Of a stretch of 33,422 bases of DNA, positions 1 through 7,632 are shown piece after piece. The DNA is from CAZBMJ01 sp964493205 (GTDB taxonomy: Bacteria; Myxococcota; UBA727; JABDBI01). Both the position numbers and the translations under genes were made by a program. The first letter of the stretch is position 1, and each line of letters starts with the position of its first letter. The notes beneath the pieces were generated by a model, which worked only from the letters and a program-made list of their open reading frames with translations, was not told the DNA's origin and searched no databases. The DNA is taken from assembly GCA_964493205.1 (NCBI GenBank), contig CAZBMJ010000026.1, positions 1 to 33,422 on the forward strand, written 5' to 3'.

Positions 1-367
1 AGATCAAATCTTTAACACACACTTAATATAACTATTTTATGAGATCTTAGCTATAATAGCTCATTTACAAGCACAGCGAGAAGTAGTGAGACGTAAGACT
101 GTTGAGCTAAATGACGTTTATTCGTTGCTTTGTGAAATTTTATCACAAGTGGGGCCTTCTTCATTTCCCAGTTCACAAGATCTAAAATCTAAAAATTAGT
201 CTAAAAATCAAAACTAAAGAGTGTAAAAATTCTTTGTTTTTTTACTTCAGAGATAGCTTTGAGCCGAATTTGCTGAAAATAGAATTCGAACACCTTGGCT
301 TATTCGAACCTCAGGTTACATTAGAACTTGATTGGCCTGGGCAAGTAAATGAAACGGATAGAAATTT
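1..367 (+). other. Decayed intergenic region with two start-less open frames
   Basis: No complete gene is visible. One plus-strand frame is open from 32 to 199 (55 codons, no ATG) and reads like coding sequence, with stretches such as REVVRRKTVELNDVYSLLCE. A second frame is open from about 185 through 367 and includes HLGLFEPQVTLELDWPGQ before running past the start of the next gene in another frame. Neither matches a family I recognise. Open frames without starts, next to more rubble at 833-1200, suggest remnants of one or two lost genes. This is inference; short open frames also occur by chance in AT-rich DNA. Confidence 0.35.
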
Positions 368-832
368 ATGTATGAAAATAAAAATTTTAATAATATTTGT
401 AATTATTTAGTTAAATATTTTAATAAATCACTTAAAAATATTGTTTATGAAAAAGAAAATAGTGATTATAATAGTGTGCAATTTAATCTTGACGATCTTT
501 TTTTGAAATATCGTGAAGCTAAGATTACCCCTACTAAATTAGGTATGTTTGTAACATTTTATAAAAGAGATAAATCAAATATAACTATTCCTTATGATGC
601 TAGTGATACTCTTGATTTTTTAGTTATTGGTATTAAAAATAGTGCTCATTTTGGCTGTTTTATTTTTACTAAAAAAATCCTCTTAGAAAAAGATATTATG
701 AGTGAAAATAATCTTTCAGGAAAAAGAGGCTTTAGAGTATATCCACCTTTTGAAAAAGTGACTTCAGTGCAAGCTCTTAAAACTCAAAGCTGGCAAGTGA
801 AATATTATAAAGATTTAAATAATGAAAAATAA
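368..832 (+). CDS. MepB family protein
   Basis: The 154-residue protein fits the MepB family (MepB is the third product of the Staphylococcus aureus mepRAB locus, of unknown biochemical function) in length and motifs. Visible family signatures are the central AKITPTKLGMFVTFYKR segment (about residues 51-67), the hydrophobic LDFLVIGIKN strand (about 82-91), and the C-terminal RGFRVYPPFEKVTSVQALKTQSW region, split here as RGFRVYPPFEK (120-130) and QALKTQSWQVKYY (134-146). No signal peptide or membrane segment is seen, so it is probably cytosolic. The ATG has a GGATAG sequence about 8 nt upstream as a possible ribosome site. There is no mepR or mepA neighbour, and both flanks are decayed, so the gene looks like an isolated accessory gene, perhaps acquired. 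Family assignment is fairly secure; the role is unknown. Confidence 0.8.
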   Translation: MYENKNFNNICNYLVKYFNKSLKNIVYEKENSDYNSVQFNLDDLFLKYREAKITPTKLGMFVTFYKRDKSNITIPYDASDTLDFLVIGIKNSAHFGCFIFTKKILLEKDIMSENNLSGKRGFRVYPPFEKVTSVQALKTQSWQVKYYKDLNNEK

Positions 833-1200
833 AATTATTATTACTGCTTGAGCCAGTAGGAGCTTGCGCTATTAGTTCACGATATACTTATGCAGCTTTA
901 GAACTAAAAAAAATACTAATTTACCAAATAATTGGATTGAACAATATTATAGTGAAGTAACAAAAGATATTATTAAAAAACTTTATCAAAAAATTTGAAA
1001 TTATTTTTAGATATTTTCATGAACTGCTGATGTATCCCGACTTAAGTACAAAAAGTGATTATAATTAGTAGATATGGGGCTATTGTGAGAATGTTGGGCA
1101 CAACAGTGAATATTTAAGTTAATACTATAAGGACTAAATGTAAGAACTAATTTGTTTTTATCTTCTTTTTTGCGTCATATTATTTGGAAGAAGATATTTT
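833..1200 (+). other. Degenerate intergenic stretch
   Basis: No intact gene is seen in these 368 nt. Short coding-like pieces occur in shifting frames: a piece reading VGACAISSRYTYAALEL near 858-910, and one reading NWIEQYYSEVTKDIIKKL near 923-990, separated by frameshifts and stops. This pattern fits one or more pseudogenes decayed beyond recognition. The last 60 nt are very T-rich and presumably hold the promoter of the next gene, but I could not pick a convincing -35/-10 pair. A GGAAG at 1186-1190 could be that gene's ribosome site. Confidence 0.35.
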
Positions 1201-2289
1201 ATGTGTAAAAAATTTAAAAATTTTCATCTTTTTTTAAATATTTTTTTATTTACATCCATTGTGCATGGGGTAAATAATAAAGACTTATTAAAAGCTGTTA
1301 AAAAAGGAGATAGTTGTCAAGTTAAAGAACTACTCAAAAACGGCGCTGATATAAATACACAAGATGAAGATGGCGATACAGCTTTACATTTAATTGCCAT
1401 GAGTAAGGCAAGTGCTCAAAACAGTTTTACTGATAATTACGATATTTTGCATTTATTGATGGAGCATCAACCCAAGAGCAATCTTAAAAATAATAAAGGA
1501 AATACTGCTTTACATTATGCTGCAAGTTTTGGTGATATGGAAATAGTGGACTATTTACTTTATTATGATTTTTCTGTTGCTACGATTAAAAATAAAGAAA
1601 ACCATACGGCACTCTATTATGCTTTGATGCATAATCATGAAACAATAGTTGATTTATTTTTGGAAAAAATCGCCAATCAAGAATGGTCCAAGTACCATAT
1701 GGCCTGGATTATTGAGCTATTATTTTGGCAACCTAGCAAAGCTCATGCCTTTTTAGCAAAATATAAAGACAAAACCGATTCTTATGGACGTACTCTGTTG
1801 TTTTTTGTAAAAGATGACTCAATAGAAATAGCAAAAATTTTACTTCAGCTAAAAGCAAACGTTAATCATGAAAACCATAATGGTAGTACTCCTTTATTTT
1901 TTGCAGGAGGGATAAGTATAGCTAAGCTTTTTCTTAATGCAAAAGCTTCTATAGGCCAAAAAAATCTATCTGGACATAATGCTTTATTTAATGCAGTCTC
2001 TTCTAAAAAAGCTGATGTTGTTTTAGCCTTGATTAAGGCGGGAATAGCAGTGAGCCAACAAAATATCAATGATGGAGATACTCCACTGCATCACGCTCTC
2101 TTTATGCCTGATGAAGAAGTTGCCACATGCTTAATTAAAGCCGGTGCAAAGACTGACATTAAAAATAGAGCAGGCCAAACACCAATTGATGTTTTATGGT
2201 ATGCACTAATACCGAGAGATGAACCATTAGACGAAAATGGTGATGGTAAAAGAGAACGATTGTTAAAATTGATTGATGAAAATTGTTGA
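1201..2289 (+). CDS. Exported ankyrin-repeat protein
   Basis: The 362-residue protein begins with a signal peptide (basic MCKKFKNF, hydrophobic LFLNIFLFTSIV, likely cleavage after HG near residue 23). Nearly all the rest is ankyrin repeats. Clear units include GADINTQDEDGDTALHL, NNKGNTALHYAASFGDMEIV, KENHTALYYALMHNHETIV, HNGSTPLFFAGG, LSGHNALFNAVSSKKADVV and GDTPLHHALFMPDEEVATCL, about seven or eight in all. A less regular segment at about 150-185 interrupts them. Ankyrin repeats are protein-binding scaffolds; with an export signal in a host-associated bacterium, the protein may act in the envelope or on host proteins, which is inference. GGAAG lies about 10 nt before the ATG. It converges with another exported ankyrin gene, from which it is separated by a perfect inverted repeat. 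Confidence 0.9.
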   Translation: MCKKFKNFHLFLNIFLFTSIVHGVNNKDLLKAVKKGDSCQVKELLKNGADINTQDEDGDTALHLIAMSKASAQNSFTDNYDILHLLMEHQPKSNLKNNKGNTALHYAASFGDMEIVDYLLYYDFSVATIKNKENHTALYYALMHNHETIVDLFLEKIANQEWSKYHMAWIIELLFWQPSKAHAFLAKYKDKTDSYGRTLLFFVKDDSIEIAKILLQLKANVNHENHNGSTPLFFAGGISIAKLFLNAKASIGQKNLSGHNALFNAVSSKKADVVLALIKAGIAVSQQNINDGDTPLHHALFMPDEEVATCLIKAGAKTDIKNRAGQTPIDVLWYALIPRDEPLDENGDGKRERLLKLIDENC

Positions 2290-2315
2290 GCATTATATTA
2301 TATGCCTATCTCCTT

Positions 2316-2345
2316 CATTGTGAGGCACTGCTTAATCTCACAATG
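2316..2345. terminator. Inverted repeat between convergent genes
   Basis: CATTGTGAG (2316-2324) is perfectly complementary to CTCACAATG (2337-2345) across a 12-nt loop. It lies in the 79-bp gap between two convergent ankyrin genes, so a bidirectional transcription-ending hairpin is the obvious reading. No long T-tract follows on either strand, which weakens the call as an intrinsic terminator. Confidence 0.45.
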
Positions 2346-2368
2346 CCACAGAATCGAGCTTATCAGGC

Positions 2369-4687
2369 TTACTTTCGGGCTGATTTGACAGGTATTTTAG
2401 GCTTTTGCGGATTAGCATCTAGCAAGAGTTGAACGATTTCTTCATAGCCAAGATCGGTGGCAATAGCTAGAGCGTGTTTTCCTGTAATGTCTTTCGATAA
2501 AGCTAATTGAGGGCCTATTTCCTGAGAAAGAACGTATTTAACCTCGATGATATTGTTGTCACTAATGGCTTGAAGAAGTTGATTTTTTAATTGTAAGATT
2601 GTGCCGAAATTTTTGTCCTCTTTGAGATCACCCGCAACGTGGGCATTATTAGCCACAAGCAGAGCAATGATTTGTTTATCATAACCATTTGAGCGACAGC
2701 CTTTTGGGGTAGGCCCAGCATAATGCAATGCTGAAAATTTTTGTGATTTTTGGGTAAGGTCTAAGTCTGCGCCGGCTTTAATGAGCCACTCAACAACATT
2801 TATATTGCGGTTGTAGCAAGCATTCATCAGCGCGCTTGATCCACCTTTATCTTGATGATTTACACTTTCGCCACTTAGCTCCAACAGCGCTTGAAAAGTT
2901 TGTTCATCCTTTACCCAGCCCTGTTGGATTGCAAATTGAAAAAGGGTTTTATTGGAGCTATTTTTAAAGTGATAGCCATAGCCTTTCCAAAACTGCAAAA
3001 CCTTCAAGTCGCTCTTTTGGCAAGGCCATTTAAGCATCTTAAATTTTGAGTCTTTTTTAACGAATGGGGCCTTCTTGGTTTTTAGAAATTCTAAAATTGC
3101 TAAATCTGTTGTTAACATAATTGGGGTAAAACCACAATCAATTATATTAGGATTTGCATGATTGGCGATAAGTGTTTTAACCGAATCGAAATTGTTGGCT
3201 TGACATGCGATATGCAGAGGGGTTTTTCCTCCATTTGCACGCGAGTTTACATCAAAATTATTTTTGGCTAAAAATTCCACCCACCAAAAATAGTTATTTT
3301 CCATAGCAAAATGAAGCAAAGTTTTATGCAAATACCAATGTATTTTAATTTTTTGAAAATTTAACAAGACTTCTAGATCTGAGGATGGAAATCCAAGATT
3401 ACTATCTATTATGACACCGCTGTCTATTAACAGCTGAGCCATATCAAAATTTTTTAAGCACAAGGCTGCCAAAAAAATTTTGAAAGCATCATCAGGAAAA
3501 TTTTTGCAAATAAATTTAGTTACATCAGCTGTTTGAGGAAAATTGTCAAAGGTAGGAGCATACCAAAGGAGAGCAGAATAAAAGTTCAACCAACCAAATG
3601 AACTGTAAAAAGCAGGGTCTAACAGGGTTTTGACTCTATCGAAGATTCTGGTAAATTCTTCAGGATTGTCTTGAGGTTTGTCTTTGTTACATGCCTTAAT
3701 CAAAGCCAAAGTCTCAACTTCTAAAATTGTTGTATTTTCAATGAGTTTTGAAAGGTAATTTAAGGATTGAATTTTGTAATTTGATGTGGATTCCCATCCC
3801 GGAATATTGTGAGTTATTTCATTTATAACTTTATTAACTTTATCTTGATATTTTTGGTTGTTTGTTGCTGCACCATAATATCTAGACAATAAGAAAATAA
3901 TTTGTTTTTTTGTTAGGTTAGAATGTCTATACCGCCCACAGTAGCTGTCTTCTGGTAGGGACATGGCTGTCTCTATATCTTTTGGGTTTGCTCCCAGTTC
4001 CAGCATTAATACTACGGCATAGAGATTTTGAGAGTTATCGCCTGTAACGTAAAATTGAAGCAGTTTGTCTAGTTCTTCTTGATATGGTAAGTCATATTTT
4101 TTTAAGAATAAGATTATACAACGTATAACACCTACAACGCCCTTTTCTATTTTACCTTCAATAAATGCTGTGAGACGTTCGGGTATCAGGTAATCACAAA
4201 TAGACCTAGGTAAATTTAAATCTTTCCAAGGATTTTTACTTTCAGCTACTTCTGCGAGCATCTTTTTTAGTTCGAACTCGATTTCTGGTGGAAAGCGGCT
4301 CTCTATATCATTCACGATCAAAAGAAGAGCAATTAGTGAAAAATCTCTTATTTTAGCTTTCTTAGTTGTCTCATCTTGCTCCCACCCACTCAGAAAATTA
4401 CGCAAACCTCTATTTAGGCTATCCACAATAGTTAAAGCCTGTTCATGGATGAAGTTTTCTTTATTTCCCTCGATGGAGAGAATTTTTAGCCACGACTTTA
4501 CTCCTTCTAAATTACCGTCGAAACAATATTGATCCAGAGATTTAACAGGCTTTTTTGCATTCGGTTGGTCGGGATTGCTCTCACGTACCCGTTTTTGTCC
4601 CACCTTGTCTGGTTCAAGATCACCTGCCCATGGAGAAAAACTATAAGCAGTTATTAAAACAAAAATAAACATTTTTAATATTCTCAT
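2369..4687 (-). CDS. Large exported ankyrin-repeat protein
   Basis: I start this 772-residue protein at the ATG at 4687 rather than the in-frame TTG at 4699. The ATG gives a compact signal peptide (MRILKMFIFVLITAYSFSPWAG) and has GGAT about 9 nt upstream. After the signal comes a basic, Pro-rich linker (KRVRESNPDQPNAKKP). A helical region of roughly 380 residues follows, with no family I recognise and no canonical repeats. Ankyrin repeats fill the C-terminal half: KTLLHFAMENNYFWWVEFLA, GGKTPLHIACQANNFDSVKT, GGSSALMNACYNRNINVVEW, SQKFSALHYAGP, and a last unit with TGKHALAIATDLGYEEIVQL near the C terminus. The protein is probably exported and binds partner proteins; target and location are unknown. 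A plausible promoter lies at 4732-4759. It is convergent with the smaller ankyrin gene, and the two may be distant relatives. Confidence 0.9.
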   Translation of the reverse strand: MRILKMFIFVLITAYSFSPWAGDLEPDKVGQKRVRESNPDQPNAKKPVKSLDQYCFDGNLEGVKSWLKILSIEGNKENFIHEQALTIVDSLNRGLRNFLSGWEQDETTKKAKIRDFSLIALLLIVNDIESRFPPEIEFELKKMLAEVAESKNPWKDLNLPRSICDYLIPERLTAFIEGKIEKGVVGVIRCIILFLKKYDLPYQEELDKLLQFYVTGDNSQNLYAVVLMLELGANPKDIETAMSLPEDSYCGRYRHSNLTKKQIIFLLSRYYGAATNNQKYQDKVNKVINEITHNIPGWESTSNYKIQSLNYLSKLIENTTILEVETLALIKACNKDKPQDNPEEFTRIFDRVKTLLDPAFYSSFGWLNFYSALLWYAPTFDNFPQTADVTKFICKNFPDDAFKIFLAALCLKNFDMAQLLIDSGVIIDSNLGFPSSDLEVLLNFQKIKIHWYLHKTLLHFAMENNYFWWVEFLAKNNFDVNSRANGGKTPLHIACQANNFDSVKTLIANHANPNIIDCGFTPIMLTTDLAILEFLKTKKAPFVKKDSKFKMLKWPCQKSDLKVLQFWKGYGYHFKNSSNKTLFQFAIQQGWVKDEQTFQALLELSGESVNHQDKGGSSALMNACYNRNINVVEWLIKAGADLDLTQKSQKFSALHYAGPTPKGCRSNGYDKQIIALLVANNAHVAGDLKEDKNFGTILQLKNQLLQAISDNNIIEVKYVLSQEIGPQLALSKDITGKHALAIATDLGYEEIVQLLLDANPQKPKIPVKSARK

Positions 4688-4731
4688 TATTGTATCCAAT
4701 TATTAAATTAATATCGTATTATATAAAATAT

Positions 4732-4759
4732 ACAATATTTAAAGTTTTTAGGTTGTCAA
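4732..4759 (-). promoter_or_regulatory. Putative sigma-70 type promoter for the ankyrin gene
   Basis: On the minus strand, a consensus TTGACA (4759-4754) is followed after 16 nt by TATTGT (4737-4732; 4 of 6 matches to TATAAT). The predicted transcript would start near 4725, giving a leader of about 38 nt before the ATG at 4687. A further TATAAT lies at about 4717-4722 but has no well-spaced -35. Confidence 0.45.
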
Positions 4760-5054
4760 TATGTTGTGCTTTATTAAAATCATTTTTTGATTCATTGATT
4801 GTGCAATTAAAAATAAGCGCTGAGCTACTAGCAATGTGTCATATATTTAATGCAGTAAAAAATGAGCAACAGAAATTTTACAATAAGCCCAAAAAAATAC
4901 TTATGAAACTGATAACTTGTTGCTTCACAACTAAAAATTAAAGTTATAATAAGATTTCATAATTGATTGGGTTTTTTTTGTGATTATAATCCCAATAGCA
5001 TAACCAGAGTGATCTTCATTACAGTGAGATGGATTCGAATGACGGTGACAATGA
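4760..5054. other. Noncoding gap
   Basis: I see no supported gene here. An open frame at 4690-4941 has no ribosome site and low-complexity composition, and its start lies inside the promoter region of the divergent ankyrin gene. ATTGGG (4966-4971) and CCCAAT (4991-4996) are complementary but 19 nt apart. The last part leads into the broken ABC exporter gene and may hold more of its remains. Confidence 0.4.
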
Positions 5055-5400
5055 GAGGTAATCTCAACGTCCGAAGCAAAAGAACTAGAACCCATGGATA
5101 TTGCTGGAGAGCGAGGGGTAAAATTATCTGGAGGACAGCGTCAACGAATTGCCATTGCTAGAGCTATTTTAAAAAATGCTCCTATTTTAATTTTGGATGA
5201 AGCTACTTCTCAACTTGATTCAGTTACAGAGAGCTATATTCAAGAAAGTTTATGGCAACTAATGCAAAAAAAAACACCATTGTTATAGCCCATCGCTTAT
5301 CTACTCTTCTTCATAAGGTAGCATAGTAGAAGATGGTACTCACGGAGAGCTTTTGGCAAAAAATGGATTATATAAAATGCCAGATAAGCCAACTAATTAA
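5055..5400 (+). pseudogene. Broken 3' end of an ABC exporter ATPase gene
   Basis: This is the C-terminal part of an ABC exporter (MsbA/HlyB-like, fused membrane and ATPase domains) in three frames. Frame one (5055-5288) carries the signature GERGVKLSGGQRQRIAIARA, then Walker B PILILDEATSQLD. It goes out of frame at a run of nine A's (5266-5274), where one extra A would restore the expected TIVIAHRLSTLLHK H-loop. After HK a short deletion, estimated at about ten codons, removes the usual strand, and a third frame gives SIVEDGTHGELL and the stop at 5398-5400. The membrane domain and Walker A are missing, and sequence just before GERGVKL is shorter than the family norm. It is certainly non-functional as an exporter; the intact paralogue, if any, lies elsewhere. 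Confidence 0.88.
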
Positions 5401-5474
5401 CCTATGCTCAATTTTGCGAATAAAAAAAATCAGCCGCTGTTTTAGAAGTATGGTTTACTTAAGTGGAGCTTAAA

Positions 5475-5807
5475 ATGAAAAAAGCTATTGTTTTTACCGC
5501 AAGCCTTATTTCCTGCATCGCTTTTGCAACTGACCAGCTTGATGGCGCATCCTATTGCCGTGAGGTCAAAGGTACTTTAGGGAACCCTGACGCAATAATA
5601 CAACATTGCATCTCCTTTGATGGAGGCTATGCAACCGATTCAGCAAACACGTTCTTTGGAAACCCACCAGGACCGGCTGTTGAATATCAAATGAATGGCA
5701 AACGAGTCATGTTTGGAACTAAGGAATATGAACTATCACAGGATGGAACTCTCCTTACAAGCATACAGGGTTCAACGATTGCCGGTACCATTTTTACTCG
5801 CCAATAG
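5475..5807 (+). CDS. Small exported protein of unknown function
   Basis: I start this 110-residue protein at the ATG at 5475, because the in-frame GTG at 5463 falls inside its ribosome site (GTGGAG, about 6 nt before the ATG). The N terminus is a signal sequence, MKKAIVFTASLISCIAFA. LISC at residues 11-14 could be a lipobox, but cleavage after AFA at 18 is equally plausible, so I cannot say whether it is lipidated. The mature part is about 90 residues with two cysteines (YCR and HC) that could form a disulfide, and a Gly/Thr-rich C terminus typical of beta structure. I recognise no family. The gene lies between the ABC exporter pseudogene and a putative lipoprotein gene. Confidence 0.7.
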   Translation: MKKAIVFTASLISCIAFATDQLDGASYCREVKGTLGNPDAIIQHCISFDGGYATDSANTFFGNPPGPAVEYQMNGKRVMFGTKEYELSQDGTLLTSIQGSTIAGTIFTRQ

Positions 5808-5895
5808 TTGGTATTTTCTAAATTTAAAGCCTTCTATTATACATAAAACCTGTTAAAATAGATTTTGTAGGCAGTAAAATTTAGTAGAAGTTACT

Positions 5896-6756
5896 ATGAA
5901 AAGAAAGCCATTGATTCTTATAATTAGTTTTATAATTGTATGCTTAGGTACGTCTTGCATTATTGTTTCAACAAAACCATTAACAAAAACCTGTTCTGAA
6001 ATAGTAAATTTCCCATTAACTGGTGTTAAAGTAATGGTAGTGGGGACCTATCATTTCGCTAATCCTGGTATGGATCTTAATACTATAGAAGCTGATGATG
6101 TGTTAATGCCACATAGACAAAAAGAAATTCAAGCTGTTGTGGATAAGCTCGCTACTTTTAATCCAACAAAAATTGCCGTCGAAGTAGAAACTGATAATGA
6201 GCAAAGTAGAAATTTGTCCTATTACCACGATTATTTGCAAGGTATAGGAACTGATCGTCATAATGAGATTGTTCAAATAGGTTTTCGGTTAGCTGCTAAG
6301 CTAAATCATAAAGAAGTTTTAGGTATTGATACAATTGGTGAGTTTCCCTATGACAAAGTTGTCGATTTTGCTAAATCAAAAAATTGTATGGATAAAATAG
6401 AAGTATTAGCGAAGAAAAGTGAAGAAGAAACCAAAAACTTTGAGAAAATACAATCACAGCTGAGTATTGGACAATTGCTGAAAAAATTCAATGAACCAAA
6501 TGAAATCAATAAAATGCATAGTTGGTATATGAATATGCTCTATTTTGGAGTAGGTAAAAGCCAACCAGGGAGCGATTTAGTTGCTCATTGGCTTAATAGA
6601 AATATTGGTATTTGTGCACGGCTAGCTCAAAATATAGAATCAAATGACCGGGTGCTTGTATTATATGGTGCTGGTCATAGCCATCTTTTGCGTCGATGTG
6701 TACAAGAAATGCCTGGATGGGAATTAGTAGAAGCAAATTCATACCTTCCAAATTAG
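5896..6756 (+). CDS. Putative lipoprotein, DUF5694 / TraB-like family
   Basis: The 286-residue protein starts with a signal sequence ending in GTSC (Cys21), an acceptable though not ideal lipobox, so it may be an outer-surface or periplasmic lipoprotein. The mature part resembles the DUF5694 family: VMVVGTYHFANPGMD near 50-64, a conserved MPHRQKEIQAVVDKLATF helix (72-90), KIAVEVE, and the C-terminal VLVLYGAGHSHLLRRCVQ (about 255-272). The paired His-containing motifs recall the TraB/PrgY fold, in which such residues may bind metal; the activity of DUF5694 proteins is not established. AGAAG precedes the ATG. The gene is only 16 bp upstream of the amidase gene in the same direction, so the two are probably cotranscribed, without any obvious shared function. 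Confidence 0.75.
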   Translation: MKRKPLILIISFIIVCLGTSCIIVSTKPLTKTCSEIVNFPLTGVKVMVVGTYHFANPGMDLNTIEADDVLMPHRQKEIQAVVDKLATFNPTKIAVEVETDNEQSRNLSYYHDYLQGIGTDRHNEIVQIGFRLAAKLNHKEVLGIDTIGEFPYDKVVDFAKSKNCMDKIEVLAKKSEEETKNFEKIQSQLSIGQLLKKFNEPNEINKMHSWYMNMLYFGVGKSQPGSDLVAHWLNRNIGICARLAQNIESNDRVLVLYGAGHSHLLRRCVQEMPGWELVEANSYLPN

Positions 6757-6772
6757 AGGTTAAAAAGTAGCT

Positions 6773-7612
6773 ATGAAAATCAAAATTGGAATTATTCAAA
6801 TGGCTTTTGGCCAAAATATGAATGAAAATAGTAAGAAATTAATTTCCTATACTGAAAGTGCAGCGCTTAAAGGTGCTCAAATTATTGTATTACCAGAGCT
6901 TCATCAGGCTCATTATTTTTGCAAAAATCAAGACGCAAAATATTTTGCCAGTGCTTATGAAGTAGCTAAGCATCCACAAATTTTGTTATTACAAGAAATT
7001 GCCAAAAAATATCAAATAGTAATTCCTTGTTCATTTTTTGAAAAAGATGGGCCTCATTTTTATAACTCTCTCGCAATGATCGATGCCGATGGCAGTATAT
7101 TGGGTGTTTATAGAAAAAGTCATATTCCAGATGGTGAAGGTTATCAAGAAAAATTTTATTTTCGTCCAGGTAATACAGGCTTTCAAGTTTTTAATACAAA
7201 ATATGCAAAAATTGGTGCAGGAATTTGTTGGGATCAGTGGTTTTGCGAACCTGCACGCATTATGGCGCTAAAAGGCGCAGAGCTTCTTTTATACCCAACC
7301 GCCATTGGGTCTGAACCTAATAACCCCCAGTTATGCACTACAGAACCTTGGGTACGAGTTATGAAAGGCCATGCAGTTTGCAATATGATTCCTGTTTTAG
7401 CTGCAAATCGTGTGGGCAGCGAAGATGGCCAAAATTTTTACGGCAATTCCTTTGCTTGTGATGAATTTGGTGAAGAACTAGCACGCATGAATGAACATGA
7501 AGAAGGTGTAAAGCTAGTAGAGATTGATTTAGGAAAAGCTCAAAATAATCAGGCATCTTTTGGCTTTTTTAGAGACCGCCGTATTGAACTATATGGAGAG
7601 ATTGTAAAATAA
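6773..7612 (+). CDS. aguB: N-carbamoylputrescine amidase (nitrilase superfamily)
   Basis: This 279-residue protein is a full-length carbon-nitrogen hydrolase. The Glu-Lys-Cys catalytic triad is visible: Glu42 in VLPELHQ, Lys115 in YRKSHIPDG, and Cys152 in GAGICWDQWFCEPAR. The WDQW context and the ending FGFFRDRRIELYGEI are characteristic of AguB, which hydrolyses N-carbamoylputrescine to putrescine, CO2 and ammonia in the agmatine route. It has no signal peptide and should be cytosolic. The partner agmatine deiminase (aguA) is not in the window, so either it is elsewhere or the enzyme salvages carbamoylputrescine from the host; that is inference. A related amidase specificity cannot be excluded from sequence alone. 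It converges with the kinase gene, with a 20-bp gap and no strong terminator. Confidence 0.88.
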   Translation: MKIKIGIIQMAFGQNMNENSKKLISYTESAALKGAQIIVLPELHQAHYFCKNQDAKYFASAYEVAKHPQILLLQEIAKKYQIVIPCSFFEKDGPHFYNSLAMIDADGSILGVYRKSHIPDGEGYQEKFYFRPGNTGFQVFNTKYAKIGAGICWDQWFCEPARIMALKGAELLLYPTAIGSEPNNPQLCTTEPWVRVMKGHAVCNMIPVLAANRVGSEDGQNFYGNSFACDEFGEELARMNEHEEGVKLVEIDLGKAQNNQASFGFFRDRRIELYGEIVK

Positions 7613-7632
7613 TGAGTTTTACCTAAAAGGCA

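Noticed and set aside
4690..4941. Open frame of 83 codons
   Set aside because: It starts in the control region of the divergent ankyrin gene, lacks a ribosome site and has low-complexity composition.
4967..5161. Open frame of 64 codons overlapping the ABC pseudogene
   Set aside because: It reads in a different frame from the recognisable ABC signature and has no family character.
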